A stretch of DNA of 64,000 nt from CAZMNY01 sp964567745 (GTDB taxonomy: Bacteria > Planctomycetota > Planctomycetia > Pirellulales > Pirellulaceae). Position numbers and translations under genes: made by a program. Below, piece by piece: positions 1-9,155 of this stretch (the first letter of the stretch is position 1; the number at the start of each line of letters is the position of its first letter). Below the pieces are notes generated by a model. That model searched no databases, was not told where the DNA came from, and worked only from the letters and a program-made list of their open reading frames with translations. The stretch spans positions 226,405-290,404 of the forward strand of contig CAZMNY010000003.1 of assembly GCA_964567745.1 (NCBI GenBank), in the 5' to 3' direction.

Positions 1-150
1 CTATCTCAATTCCTAAGATTCACTTTCAGACCATCGTCTGGCGCGGCCGCCCCAGACCGACCTTTACAGCTCAACGCAAAACACCCATTCGCAAGTCTAA
101 GCTCGGCAACGTCCTCTCCTCTCGCGATTCGAACGACCTGATTACGGAAT

Positions 151-699
151 ATGCCGATGGGCAAGTCATCCGCCAACGTGAATTCGATCGACGCGATTCG
201 CCGATTCCGCGTCGCTCTGCTGGAATACGATCACAACGTTCGCGACGCCCTTTCGATACTGTTGCTCGAGTCCCGCCGCGTTTTGGATTGGGTCGAAAAC
301 GATCGTTCTTCCTATTGGCCGCGAGCCGTCCGTGAGGCCAACAATCGTCTGGCGGAAGCCAAGAATCAATTGGAGCAATGTCAGCTTGCCGCGCGAGCCG
401 AGGACCGGCGGTCGTGTATCGAGGAAAAGAAGAACGTGCAAAAAGCAAAACGTCGAATGGAGTACTGCGAGAACAAGGCACAAGCGGTAAAGCGGTGGCG
501 CACGATGATTCGGCAAGAGGCCGAGGAATTCCAAGGCGGCCTGGCAAGACTCAACTCGCATTTGGAAATCGACATCCCTCGAGCTGTCGCGTTGCTCGAA
601 CGATTCTGCATCGCCCTGGACAAATACGCCGCCCAACAACCGGCGCCAAGCGGCGACAACCTCAAACAAGCCGGCAAACAACTCAACAAACGCGACTGA
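151..699 (+). CDS. Coiled-coil protein of an FtsK/WXG-like cassette
   Basis: 182 residues, almost wholly alpha-helical in appearance, with no signal peptide or membrane segment. Residues about 55-115 are rich in Lys, Arg, Glu and Gln and look like a long coiled coil; a Trp-Arg pair near residue 116 and a helical C-terminal third follow, ending in a Pro/Lys-rich tail. The gene is 19 bp upstream of a WXG100-like small gene, and both precede a large membrane FtsK/SpoIIIE-type ATPase in the same direction, so I infer a substrate, chaperone or structural role in that machine. I do not recognise the family. ATG at 151 is used; ATG at 157 is an equal alternative. Confidence 0.75.
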   Translation: MPMGKSSANVNSIDAIRRFRVALLEYDHNVRDALSILLLESRRVLDWVENDRSSYWPRAVREANNRLAEAKNQLEQCQLAARAEDRRSCIEEKKNVQKAKRRMEYCENKAQAVKRWRTMIRQEAEEFQGGLARLNSHLEIDIPRAVALLERFCIALDKYAAQQPAPSGDNLKQAGKQLNKRD

Positions 700-718
700 C
701 TCTTCAAGAGACCAACGG

Positions 719-961
719 ATGAAAATCTGCGACTTATCATCGAGCAGCGGGAGGATTCGTCGGGCCACGACTCGTCTCAAGGACACCTGGGGCGACACCA
801 AAGAACTTTGGAATGACGCGACTCGCAACGAATTCGAAGAGACTCATTTGGCGCCGCTGCAGCCTCATTTGACCATGTTGACCGCCGTGATGACGCGGTT
901 CGCGTCTGTGATTGAGAAAGTTGAGAAAGAACTTGCCGATGAAGGGAGAGAAACCCGTTGA
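719..961 (+). CDS. WXG100-like small helical protein
   Basis: 80 residues that read as two helices with a short turn. The turn carries Trp-Asn-Asp at residues 31-33 with Phe at Trp+8, the spacing of the WxG(x)AAxxF hairpin of ESAT-6/WXG100 proteins, but with Asp in place of Gly. A second Trp-Gly lies seven residues earlier. The length and position in front of an EccC/FtsK-like ATPase fit a type VII-like secreted or docking protein. This is an inference from pattern and context; the sequence is divergent and could simply be an accessory subunit of the ATPase. Confidence 0.7.
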   Translation: MKICDLSSSSGRIRRATTRLKDTWGDTKELWNDATRNEFEETHLAPLQPHLTMLTAVMTRFASVIEKVEKELADEGRETR

Positions 962-1030
962 ATCGATCGGTTCGCTCGCGTTTGATTACGAATGAGCTGT
1001 GCGAACCAACTCCGCTAAAAACCTGAATAC

Positions 1031-4000
1031 GTGATGTTGTCGCGCCGTACGCAAGAGGCCGCACGCGCGAACGTGACCGAAATGACAAGCGACATGAAAA
1101 TATCTACTGATCGACAACGTGAACTTTACGCAACTCTGAAGCAGCTCGTCGAAGATCGATCGCTTGGCGAGTCCGACATTGTCAGGTCGCACGACCAAAC
1201 AATGTCGGAGATCGCGACTCGATTCGAGCGAGATTCCGACGATCTGGCTAACGAACTCAGACAGAAGCGAGCCGGCGCGGAGGATGCGTTCTTAACGAAA
1301 CTCTCCGAAGCGAGATTGACCTACGAGAAGGATCGCACCGAGCACAGCAACGATCAAAAGAACGTCGATGACGACTTGCACTTGCGCCGCACGCAAAGCA
1401 ACGACGCCGCAAAGAAAGCTTGGCGGATGGAGCGCGAGCATGTCGGCACGGTTCACGGCAAGCAACGGGTGAAACAGCAAAAGGCATGGACGGAACGACA
1501 AGCCATCTTCGAGCAACACCGGGCCGGGCTCGATCACGTCGAAGCGAAGTTTCACAAAGTCATGGAGAATCGCGGCGTTGAAGTTCCGGAGGCGCCGGAA
1601 ATGCCGCCGCCGCCGCCCGCATCGTCCGCGGCGGAATCGCTTTCCACGTTCATGGCGAAACTCGAAGCGACTCGAAAATCAACACAACGATTGGTCTCCA
1701 TCCCCACCGCTCGATTTCTGGAAGACGGTTGGCCGGTACTGTCGTTTCTCCTGATCGCTGTGGGAATCGGCTTGCTGCTTTGGCTGCAGCTCGGGTTCGG
1801 CCCCATCGTCTCATTCATCGTCGGCGCCGTTGCCTCGGCCGTCGCGACTTGGGCCATTTGTCGACTGCTCAAACCGTGGGTCAGAAAGTCGACAACGCGA
1901 GCTGCGCAGACGGTGCAGGAAGTTCTTTGCGAAGCTCGGCAGTTGTTCGAAACAGCATTTCAAGACGCCAAGAGCGACGCGGAAGACAGGATCAAGAAGG
2001 GCGATCGACAACGCGACGAACGACTCCTCGATGGCGACAAAGCGTTCCGCCGCAAGAAGGATAAGATCAGCGACGAGTTTGACGCTCGACAAGACCACGA
2101 AGCCCAACGGCTAGAAAAGACCAAGGCCGATTTCGAAGAACGATGGAAGACCAACATCGGTTCTCTCTCCGAACAATACCGCCCTACCCTAGATCAGCTC
2201 GAACAGGAACGCGTCTCGCGCGCCGGCGAACTCAAAACGCAGCGCGACGGGAATTCCCAAGAAGCCGAAGCGAGTTTCAACGCGGATTGGCGGCAGCTCG
2301 TGGCGAATTGGCAAAATGGGCTTGCCGGCATTGCCGACGAAATCGGTCAGATGAACGACTATTGCCGTCAGCGATTCCCAAACTGGAATGAACAAGACTG
2401 GTCACAGTGGGAAGCGGCCCTCGAACAAGACCTCGCCGCGCTGCGTTTCGGCGACTACACGATTCGGCTCGACGATATTCCCCACGGCGTCCCCGATCAT
2501 GAAGATCTGACTCCGCCATTCATCGAGTATGTCGCGCCAGCTTTGCTTGCCTTTCCCTCTCGACCCTCATTGATGATCCGCTCGCACGGCGCTGGCCGAG
2601 ATGAAGCGGTGACGTTGATTCAAAACATCATGCTGCGAATGTTGACGGCATTTCCGCCCGGCAAGGTCCGCTACACCATCATCGATCCTGTCGGCCTTGG
2701 ACAAAACTTCTCGGCGTTCATGCATCTGGCCGATTTTGATGAGCGTTTCGTAACGAATCGAATTTGGACCGAATCGAATCATATCCAACAGCGTTTGGCC
2801 GACCTAACCGAACACATGGAAAATGTGATTCAGAAGTATTTGCGGAACGAGTTTGACTCGATTCAAGAATACAATCGCAATGCAGGCGAAGTTGCCGAGC
2901 CGTTTCATATTCTCGTCGTCGCGAATTTCCCGGCCAATTTTTCCGATGAATCGGCGAGGCGTTTGGCGAGCATCGCGGCCAGCGGCGCGAGATGCGGCGT
3001 CTATACGTTGATCAGCGTCGATGACAACGCGTCGCTACCCAGAGATTTCGATCTGGATGATCTCGCCATGCAGGCGAACGTTCTGCAGTGGGACGACGCC
3101 ACTCAGGGATTCCAGTGGGCAGAGGACGAGCTGAATGAAACGCCGCTGCGGATTGATTCGCCGCCCGATGACGAGAAATTCAGTGAGATCGTCAAGATTT
3201 CGGGCGAACTGGCTAAGACGGCGAGCCGAGTTGAAGTGCCGTTTTCCTTGGTCGCACCAAAGCCCGACCTCCGTTGGTCGCGCGATAGCCGCTCGGAAAT
3301 CGAAGTGCCGCTTGGCCGAGCGGGCGCGACGAAGCTGCAGTCGATGCGACTGGGGAAAGGGACCTCGCAGCACGTCTTGATCTCCGGCAAAACGGGATCC
3401 GGAAAATCGACGTTGCTGCACGCGTTGATCACAAACGCGGCGCTCTATTACAGCCCCAAAGAAATTGAACTCTACCTGATCGACTTCAAAAAGGGCGTCG
3501 AGTTTAAACCGTACGCGACGGAGGCGTTGCCGCATGCCCGCGTGATCGCCATCGAAAGCGAACGCGAATTTGGCATGAGCGTTCTAGAGCGGCTCGACGA
3601 AGAGCTGAAGCGACGAGGCGATTTGTTTCGCAACGCTGGCGTGCAGGATGTCAAAGGATATCGCGACGCGCATGAAGACGCCCACATCCCCAGGATCTTG
3701 TTGATTATTGACGAGTTCCAGGAGTTCTTCGTCAAGGATGACAAGATCGCCCAGGATGCGTCCTTGCTGCTCGATCGACTGGTGCGTCAGGGTCGAGCTT
3801 TCGGGATTCACGTACTGCTCGGCTCCCAAACTTTGGCCGGTGCCTATACGCTGGCCCGAAGCACCATCGGCCAAATGGCGGTGCGAGTGGCTTTGCAATG
3901 CAGTGATGGCGACGCCCACCTCATTTTGAGTGAAGAGAACACGGCGGCTCGTTTGTTGAATCGACCAGGCGAGGCGATCTATAACGACGCCAACGGAAGG

Positions 4001-5014
4001 TTCGAAGGGAATCACCCATTCCAAGTTGTCTGGCTTCCCGATGCGGAACGCGAATCGTATTTGCGCGACGTCTCGGATCTCGGCAACGGCCAACTCGCGG
4101 ACCTTCCCAAATCGATTGTGTTCGAGGGCAATGTACTCGCCAAGCTTGCCGACAATCCACGTCTCCGCAGCGCGCTTGAGCAGGATGCGCCCACCGCCGT
4201 TTCGCCGGTGCCGGAAGCCTGGCTCGGCGCAGCTGTCGCCATCAAGGATCCCACTTCAGTCGTCTTTCGCAGGCAGAGCGGCGCCAATCTTCTGGTCGTC
4301 GGCCAGCAAGACGAAACGGCGCTTGGCGTGATCACCGCGGCCATCGTCGGCGCCGCCGCTCATCAGCCGCTCAACGAGGATAATAGTCCGCGAGTCCATA
4401 TCCTCGACGGCACTCGGCCGGACGCCGCGGAAGCAGGGTACTGGAATTCCATCGCGAAGAAGTTGCCGCTCGATATCCAAACTCTGAGACCGCGAGACGC
4501 CGCGAAGACGATTGGAGAGATCGCCGAGCAGCTCAACGAGCGGATGGAGAACAACGACGATACAGGGTCGCTCGTTGTGTTGGTCGTGCACAACCTCTCG
4601 AGGTTCCGCGATCTGAAGAAGTCGGATGATTTCAACTTCTCGCTCAGCGAGGAATCGGGCGAAGCGGTCGATAAGCAGTTAGCGACCATTTTGCGAGAGG
4701 GCCCGAACTTCGGAATGCATACGATTATCTGGAGCGACAGCTATAACAACACAATTCGATTCCTCGACCGCGCGTCGCTTCGCGACTTGGAAATGCGAGT
4801 GTTGTTCCAGATGAGCGGCAACGATTCCGCCAACTTAATGGACTCCCCCGCCGCCGCTCACCTGGGCGCGCGTCGAGCGATACTTTACAGCGACGAACTT
4901 GGCGAGTCGGAGAAGTTTCGGCCGTACGGTTCGCCGGACGACCAATGGCTCGACTGGGTCCGCCAGCGATTTCTCGAGCGAAGCGAAAAGCAAACGGCCG
5001 ACGAGAACCAATAG
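1031..5014 (+). CDS. Membrane FtsK/SpoIIIE-type ATPase, three-module (EccC-like)
   Basis: 1327 residues. Order: N-terminal charged coiled coil (1-170), Pro-rich linker (about 190), two adjacent membrane segments (about 234-285), a second long coiled coil (about 290-420), then three RecA-like modules. Module 1 (about 500-690) has a degenerate P-loop (SHGAGRDEA). Module 2 has a perfect Walker A, GKTGSGKST (about 786-794), and Walker B ILLIIDEFQEFF (about 890). Module 3 (from about 1075) again lacks the lysine (VGQQDETAL). The architecture matches type VII ATPases and FtsK/SpoIIIE translocases: ATP-driven export of protein or DNA at the inner membrane. It follows the coiled-coil and WXG-like genes. 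No EccB, EccD or mycosin homologue is nearby. Start is GTG 1031 or ATG 1034; ATG 1082 is possible. Confidence 0.88.
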   Translation: MMLSRRTQEAARANVTEMTSDMKISTDRQRELYATLKQLVEDRSLGESDIVRSHDQTMSEIATRFERDSDDLANELRQKRAGAEDAFLTKLSEARLTYEKDRTEHSNDQKNVDDDLHLRRTQSNDAAKKAWRMEREHVGTVHGKQRVKQQKAWTERQAIFEQHRAGLDHVEAKFHKVMENRGVEVPEAPEMPPPPPASSAAESLSTFMAKLEATRKSTQRLVSIPTARFLEDGWPVLSFLLIAVGIGLLLWLQLGFGPIVSFIVGAVASAVATWAICRLLKPWVRKSTTRAAQTVQEVLCEARQLFETAFQDAKSDAEDRIKKGDRQRDERLLDGDKAFRRKKDKISDEFDARQDHEAQRLEKTKADFEERWKTNIGSLSEQYRPTLDQLEQERVSRAGELKTQRDGNSQEAEASFNADWRQLVANWQNGLAGIADEIGQMNDYCRQRFPNWNEQDWSQWEAALEQDLAALRFGDYTIRLDDIPHGVPDHEDLTPPFIEYVAPALLAFPSRPSLMIRSHGAGRDEAVTLIQNIMLRMLTAFPPGKVRYTIIDPVGLGQNFSAFMHLADFDERFVTNRIWTESNHIQQRLADLTEHMENVIQKYLRNEFDSIQEYNRNAGEVAEPFHILVVANFPANFSDESARRLASIAASGARCGVYTLISVDDNASLPRDFDLDDLAMQANVLQWDDATQGFQWAEDELNETPLRIDSPPDDEKFSEIVKISGELAKTASRVEVPFSLVAPKPDLRWSRDSRSEIEVPLGRAGATKLQSMRLGKGTSQHVLISGKTGSGKSTLLHALITNAALYYSPKEIELYLIDFKKGVEFKPYATEALPHARVIAIESEREFGMSVLERLDEELKRRGDLFRNAGVQDVKGYRDAHEDAHIPRILLIIDEFQEFFVKDDKIAQDASLLLDRLVRQGRAFGIHVLLGSQTLAGAYTLARSTIGQMAVRVALQCSDGDAHLILSEENTAARLLNRPGEAIYNDANGRFEGNHPFQVVWLPDAERESYLRDVSDLGNGQLADLPKSIVFEGNVLAKLADNPRLRSALEQDAPTAVSPVPEAWLGAAVAIKDPTSVVFRRQSGANLLVVGQQDETALGVITAAIVGAAAHQPLNEDNSPRVHILDGTRPDAAEAGYWNSIAKKLPLDIQTLRPRDAAKTIGEIAEQLNERMENNDDTGSLVVLVVHNLSRFRDLKKSDDFNFSLSEESGEAVDKQLATILREGPNFGMHTIIWSDSYNNTIRFLDRASLRDLEMRVLFQMSGNDSANLMDSPAAAHLGARRAILYSDELGESEKFRPYGSPDDQWLDWVRQRFLERSEKQTADENQ

Positions 5015-5413
5015 TTTTTCGAACGCCAAGAAAGAGAGTGGACGCGCCGAGCCGGTTTATTCACGCAGCCGTTACAAGATGGCCACGTTCCGTTTAGGCC
5101 TCGGCAATCCTCGTCTCAGCCGGTTTTTATGGCGCGAATGCCGTGCACAGGGCGGCGCGAAAACCGTACCTAGCACGGCGCGAAAGCTCGTTTCACTCGC
5201 AGTCGCTCTGCCCTAGGCTACGTTGAATAACGCCGTTGGCGTATGCCGTTAATAGAATACGAGGAACGAACTTTCTTCTTCTTTCCTTGTTCGATATTCG
5301 ATATTCCCGTTCCTGCTCGTTCTTCGCGCTCTCAGCGTCTCCACGTGACATCCTTTTTGCTGCGGTCTCGCCCGCGACAACGGGTCAACGAGATACTGCC
5401 GCACGAAGCAACG
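5015..5413. other. Intergenic stretch without a supportable gene
   Basis: Lies between the convergent ATPase and permease genes. It contains a pyrimidine-rich run around 5270-5345 with a short direct repeat (TTCGATA, about 5288-5302). Open frames here have compositions unlike their neighbours and no ribosome binding site. No convincing terminator hairpin with a T-tract was seen. Confidence 0.5.
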
Positions 5414-6154
5414 CTAGCTCGCGCCTTTGAATGCGCCGTAAAGATGAACCATGGCGACGACGACGAGCGCAACGTAGATGATCCGATCAAAGTGTACCTT
5501 GTTCGCCAAGCGACGATTAATGATGCGACCGATGAATGTGGCGGCGAAGACCACCGGCAGCGCGGCACCGCAATAACGAAACACTTCACCAGTCCACAGG
5601 CCGCTCAACGCGTGAACGGACAATACGATCACGCAGACGGGCAGATAAAAACCCTGGACGGAAACGCGGTACTCGCTCGCCTTCCAGCGACGCATCGAAC
5701 CGTAGACGACGATTGGGGGACCGAACGTGTTGTAAGCGCCGCCAAAGAATCCTGAGAAGACGCCAAACAACGGCGCCCAGGTGTCTTTCTTCAGTTCCGA
5801 TAGAGTTGGGCTGCACAGGCGGAAAAAGCAGAAGCTGATCACCAGCGCGCCCAGCAACATTTTCACGAACCACTCTTCCACCTGCACCAGCAGCAAATGC
5901 CCAAGCGGCACGCCGATGATGGCACCGACCGAGAGTTTCCAAGTCGAGGTGTAGTCCATGTCCCGGTGATCTTGAATTAAAATCACCAGCGCCATGCAGA
6001 GCGAAAGCAGAGCGACGAGGGGCCGAGCGATGTCGAAAGGGACGATCAGCGTCAGAATTGGCATGGCGACCAAGGCGTCACCGAAACCAAGCGAAGAGCG
6101 CACCAGAGACGACAGAAACAGAGTCAGCAGGACCAGAATTACCGTTGTCTCCAT
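5414..6154 (-). CDS. TauE/SafE-type membrane permease
   Basis: 246 residues with about eight hydrophobic segments. The first repeat begins METTVILVLLTLFLSSLV and contains a conserved-looking GFGDALVAMP loop; the second repeat begins at GVFSGFFGGAYNTFGPP. This twofold arrangement with the G-x-G-(D/G)-x-x-x-x-P signature is that of the TauE/SafE (DUF81) family, inner-membrane exporters of sulfite, sulfoacetate or related anions. The substrate cannot be read from sequence. I start at ATG 6154, preceded by GGGCGAAGG, because the hydrophobic part begins there; an upstream extension to 6253 would add a charged non-conserved leader. Confidence 0.87.
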   Translation of the reverse strand: METTVILVLLTLFLSSLVRSSLGFGDALVAMPILTLIVPFDIARPLVALLSLCMALVILIQDHRDMDYTSTWKLSVGAIIGVPLGHLLLVQVEEWFVKMLLGALVISFCFFRLCSPTLSELKKDTWAPLFGVFSGFFGGAYNTFGPPIVVYGSMRRWKASEYRVSVQGFYLPVCVIVLSVHALSGLWTGEVFRYCGAALPVVFAATFIGRIINRRLANKVHFDRIIYVALVVVAMVHLYGAFKGAS

Positions 6155-6399
6155 GCCTTCGCCCAACGAGTTGGCACGCCTCCTCAACTGCCGTACGTGA
6201 ATTGAATCGAATTGAACTCGAATCCGAAGCGTCGCCTGAGGCATGCCCATCACGAGGCGATCTCGTGGCTTCGATCATGCCCTATTCGACGTGATAGACG
6301 TCGTTCGTTCAAGCGGAGCGACGCAGTCGTCGGCCAATTCGTGTAAACTATGCTGCATGTTTCGGACCGATAACATTACAAAAATGAGAGACAGAGACG

Positions 6400-7143
6400 A
6401 TGCCCTCTTCCCCTAAGACTGCAGTAATTCCGGCAACGTGGGAAGTGCCTCAGACGTTTCGTGATCGGATCGGCGCCAAAGCGGGCCGCCAGCGATTGAT
6501 GGAGAGCGATGGACATCTACTGCTAATCACCCACCTCCCGCCAGAACCCGATAGCGACCAACGCATTCCCCGGTTCTTCTGGCGCCACGCCGACGGCTCC
6601 TGGTCCTCCAATGACATGGGAAGCGGACCAGGCGCGCTAGGTAAACACATCGCCGCATTCGAGCAAGTGGTCGATCAATGTGAAGAGTTGGAGGAAAACG
6701 CAGCGGGTCCGGAACAATATTTCCAGTTGCTTGAGAAACTGGCGCCTGTGCACCGAGCGGCAAGCCATTTGCAGAGCGTGCTTCAAGAGGCTCGACAGAA
6801 AGCAAGCGACGACCGAGAACTGATCAATCTTCGCGACCGAGCTTATGAACTCGAGCGAACGGCGGAGTTGTTGTACAACGGCGCCAAAACGTCTCTCGAC
6901 TACGAAGTCGCTCGACGAGCCGCCGAACAAGCTAAGTCGGCCCACGCGATGGCGTCGTCGGCCCATCGACTCAACGTTCTCGCCGCTTTCTTCTTTCCGA
7001 TCGCCACACTCAGCTCCATTTTCGGCATGACCATGCTCGACAACTGGAAGTCGGGTTGGCCCCCAACCATGTTCACGATCGTGATGCTCGTCGGCCTGGC
7101 CATGGGATTCGGCTTACTTCAATGGGTCACACGCCGCAAATAG
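6400..7143 (+). CDS. CorA-like two-helix membrane protein with GMT motif
   Basis: 247 residues. A mixed N-terminal domain (1-90) is followed by a long helical region (about 95-190), then two membrane helices at the C-terminus. The stretch RLNVLAAFFFP leading into IFGMTM, a short loop and a second hydrophobic helix ending in RRK is the layout of CorA/Mrs2 metal transporters, in which the loop signature is GMN. Here the third residue is Thr. The protein is also shorter than typical CorA (about 310-320). It may be a divergent divalent-cation channel or a CorA-derived protein with another job. RBS-like GAGAGACAGAGA precedes ATG 6400. Confidence 0.7.
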   Translation: MPSSPKTAVIPATWEVPQTFRDRIGAKAGRQRLMESDGHLLLITHLPPEPDSDQRIPRFFWRHADGSWSSNDMGSGPGALGKHIAAFEQVVDQCEELEENAAGPEQYFQLLEKLAPVHRAASHLQSVLQEARQKASDDRELINLRDRAYELERTAELLYNGAKTSLDYEVARRAAEQAKSAHAMASSAHRLNVLAAFFFPIATLSSIFGMTMLDNWKSGWPPTMFTIVMLVGLAMGFGLLQWVTRRK

Positions 7144-7470
7144 ACGCGAGCGGCATAGCCGGTACTGTTCGACGCGCGCGTTGGCAAACTCGCTGGTGTC
7201 GTGCTTCCATTTTGCACTTTGCATTCTTCACTTTGCATTTTGCACTGAAGAGCTCGGTGGTTTGGCACTGACAAGCCGGTGGCACAAATGGCACACAAGA
7301 GTGGGTCTCGCGCCCGTATTGCCGACCCATACTTGCCGGCGGGTCTTGCTGAATGAATCTGCCGCCACTAGGCTGCTTGGCTGGCATGAAGAACAAGGTC
7401 GGCGTGGTGGAAACCCCAAGCGGATGCCGACCCCAATGATTAGCTCCGGAATCGAAAAAAGGTTGGCCAG
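7144..7470. other. Intergenic region with dispersed palindrome
   Basis: Between the CorA-like gene and the first PNP gene. It contains an A/T-rich stretch of repeated TTTGCA-type words (7207-7247) and, at 7266-7281, a 16-bp near-palindrome that matches a perfect palindrome at 35921-35936 (CACTGGCTTGCCAGTG, or its complement) at 14 of 16 positions. No gene is supported. Confidence 0.5.
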
Positions 7471-8298
7471 ATGTTGCAGTTGTTTGGGCAAATTGAAGAA
7501 GCTGTCGCAAAAATCCGCTCGGTGTGGGATCGCCAACCGAAGGCCGGAATCATTCTGGGCACGGGACTTGGCGGGATGGTCGAGGAAGTCGAAGTTGAAG
7601 CTTCACTTGACTACTCCGAGATCCCGAACTTTCCCAGCTCAACGGCGACCAGCCATCGCGGCCGGCTGGTCTGCGGCAACCTCTGCGGGATTCCCGTGAT
7701 GGCGATGGAGGGTCGTTTTCATATGTACGAGGGTTATCCGCTCTCGCAAATCACTCTTCCAGTTCGAGTGATGCGAGCGATGGGGGCCGACTTGCTGGTC
7801 GTCTCGAACGCGGCGGGAGGCATGAATCCTTACTATAAGCTCGGCGACATCATGGTCATTGAGGACCAGATCAACCTGATGGGAGACAACCCGCTGATCG
7901 GCATCAACGACGACCGCCTGGGGCCTCGCTTTCCCGACATGTGCGAACCCTACACGCAAGCGCTCGTCGACCGGGCGTTGGAAGTTGCCCGCAAAGAAAA
8001 CATCGTGGCCCACAAGGGCGTGTTCGTGGCCGTCGCTGGACCGAACCTGGAGACGCGAGCTGAATATCGATTCCTGCGAGGCATCGGCGCCGATTGTGTT
8101 GGCATGTCAACGGTCCCTGAAATCATCGTCGCCGTTCACTGCGGCATGAGAGCAGTTGGCATGTCGATCGTCACCGACCTCTGCTTCCCTGACTCCCTGG
8201 AGCCAGCCGACGTCCAGAAGATCATTGCGACTGCGAACGACGCCGAGCCGAAACTGAGGACGCTGGTTCGAGGCGTGCTGGCTGGCGAAGCCGGCTAA
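7471..8298 (+). CDS. Purine nucleoside phosphorylase, Asp-type paralogue
   Basis: 275 residues, the size of trimeric PNPs. It catalyses phosphorolysis of purine nucleosides to base and (deoxy)ribose-1-phosphate in salvage. Visible: phosphate-loop LGTGLGG (29-35), HRGRLVCG (62-69), MEGRFHMYEGY (79-89, with the His-x-Tyr-Glu of the sugar/phosphate pocket), SNAAGGMNP (112-120) and GMSTVPE (211-217, Glu217 contacting the base). At the second base-contact position, where PNPs have Asn (human Asn243), this protein has Asp236 in IVTDLC. Methylthioadenosine phosphorylases carry Asp there, so adenosine-type substrates are plausible. A second PNP gene follows after 20 bp. Confidence 0.92.
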   Translation: MLQLFGQIEEAVAKIRSVWDRQPKAGIILGTGLGGMVEEVEVEASLDYSEIPNFPSSTATSHRGRLVCGNLCGIPVMAMEGRFHMYEGYPLSQITLPVRVMRAMGADLLVVSNAAGGMNPYYKLGDIMVIEDQINLMGDNPLIGINDDRLGPRFPDMCEPYTQALVDRALEVARKENIVAHKGVFVAVAGPNLETRAEYRFLRGIGADCVGMSTVPEIIVAVHCGMRAVGMSIVTDLCFPDSLEPADVQKIIATANDAEPKLRTLVRGVLAGEAG

Positions 8299-8318
8299 GC
8301 GAGAAGGGACGATTAGAG

Positions 8319-9155
8319 ATGACTCTCGAGACTCGGATCGCCGAGGCCGCCGAGTGTATTCGCGCCCAGTGGGGCAAGGCACCCGATTGCGGAATCATCT
8401 TGGGCACCGGCTACGGCGCAATGGCCGAACGAGTGCGAGGGCCGGTGATCATCCCCTACGCCGAGATCCCCCACTTTCCTCGCTCGACAGCCTTGGCTCA
8501 CGTCGGCCGTCTCGTCTGCGGAGAATTGTTCGGCGCGTCCGTCGCCGTCATGCAGGGACGCTGTCACTTGTACGAAGGGTATTCGCTCGACGAAGTCGCC
8601 CTGCCGACGATGACGCTCTGCGCTCTCGGCGCGAAGCGAATGATCGTCACCAACGCCGCGGGTGGAGTGAACCCGTACTACGCAATTGGCGATGTGATGC
8701 TAATCGACAGTCACATCAATCTGATGTGGGGCGAGCCAAGTGCGATGGCAAGCATGAGAAGGCCAGAAGAGCAATCTCGAGACGGGCCGGTTCGGCGAGC
8801 GACTGCAGGCAATCCATACTGCCGTGACCTGCTCGAGAAGGTTTGGCGAGAAAGTGCGACGCCGGCGTTTCACGCTCATCGAGGCGTCTATGTCGCCGTT
8901 ACGGGGCCGTCCTATGAAACGCGCTCGGAGTACCGTTGCTTTCGTAAGATTGGAGGCGACGCGGTCGGGATGTCGACGGCTCCGGAAGCCGTTGCTGCGG
9001 CAAACGAGGGCGTGCCGGTACTCGGCATCTCGGTCATCACCAACGTCGCTCGACCCGATTCGCCTGAGACTGTCGACGCGGAGGACGTTGTCGTCGCCTC
9101 ACACGCCGCCGCCAACAATGTGTTGAGCGTTGTTGAAACGGCGATCAAACAGTAG
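8319..9155 (+). CDS. Purine nucleoside phosphorylase, Asn-type paralogue
   Basis: 278 residues and clearly homologous to the preceding gene, 20 bp upstream, so the two form a tandem duplication and a likely operon. Motifs: ILGTGYGAM (27-35), HVGRLVCG (61-68), MQGRCHLYEGY (78-88), TNAAGGVNP (111-119), GMSTAPE (217-223). The base-recognition site keeps Glu223 and Asn242 (VITNVA), the pair that selects 6-oxopurines (inosine, guanosine) in trimeric PNPs. The central loop (about 138-170) is longer and more charged than in its partner. The 3' end overlaps the convergent response-regulator gene by 11 bp. Confidence 0.92.
   Translation: MTLETRIAEAAECIRAQWGKAPDCGIILGTGYGAMAERVRGPVIIPYAEIPHFPRSTALAHVGRLVCGELFGASVAVMQGRCHLYEGYSLDEVALPTMTLCALGAKRMIVTNAAGGVNPYYAIGDVMLIDSHINLMWGEPSAMASMRRPEEQSRDGPVRRATAGNPYCRDLLEKVWRESATPAFHAHRGVYVAVTGPSYETRSEYRCFRKIGGDAVGMSTAPEAVAAANEGVPVLGISVITNVARPDSPETVDAEDVVVASHAAANNVLSVVETAIKQ

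Noticed and set aside
36..57. GC-rich near-palindrome near the window start
   Set aside because: Ten of eleven bases pair around GCGGCCGC, but no T-tract follows and no gene end is visible, so terminator function cannot be supported.
5243..5755. 170-codon frame on the plus strand
   Set aside because: It runs over the conserved permease gene on the other strand and has no ribosome site; composition is that of a reverse shadow.
7181..7699. 172-codon plus-strand frame overlapping the first PNP
   Set aside because: The first half is repeat-like intergenic sequence and the second half overlaps PNP in another frame.
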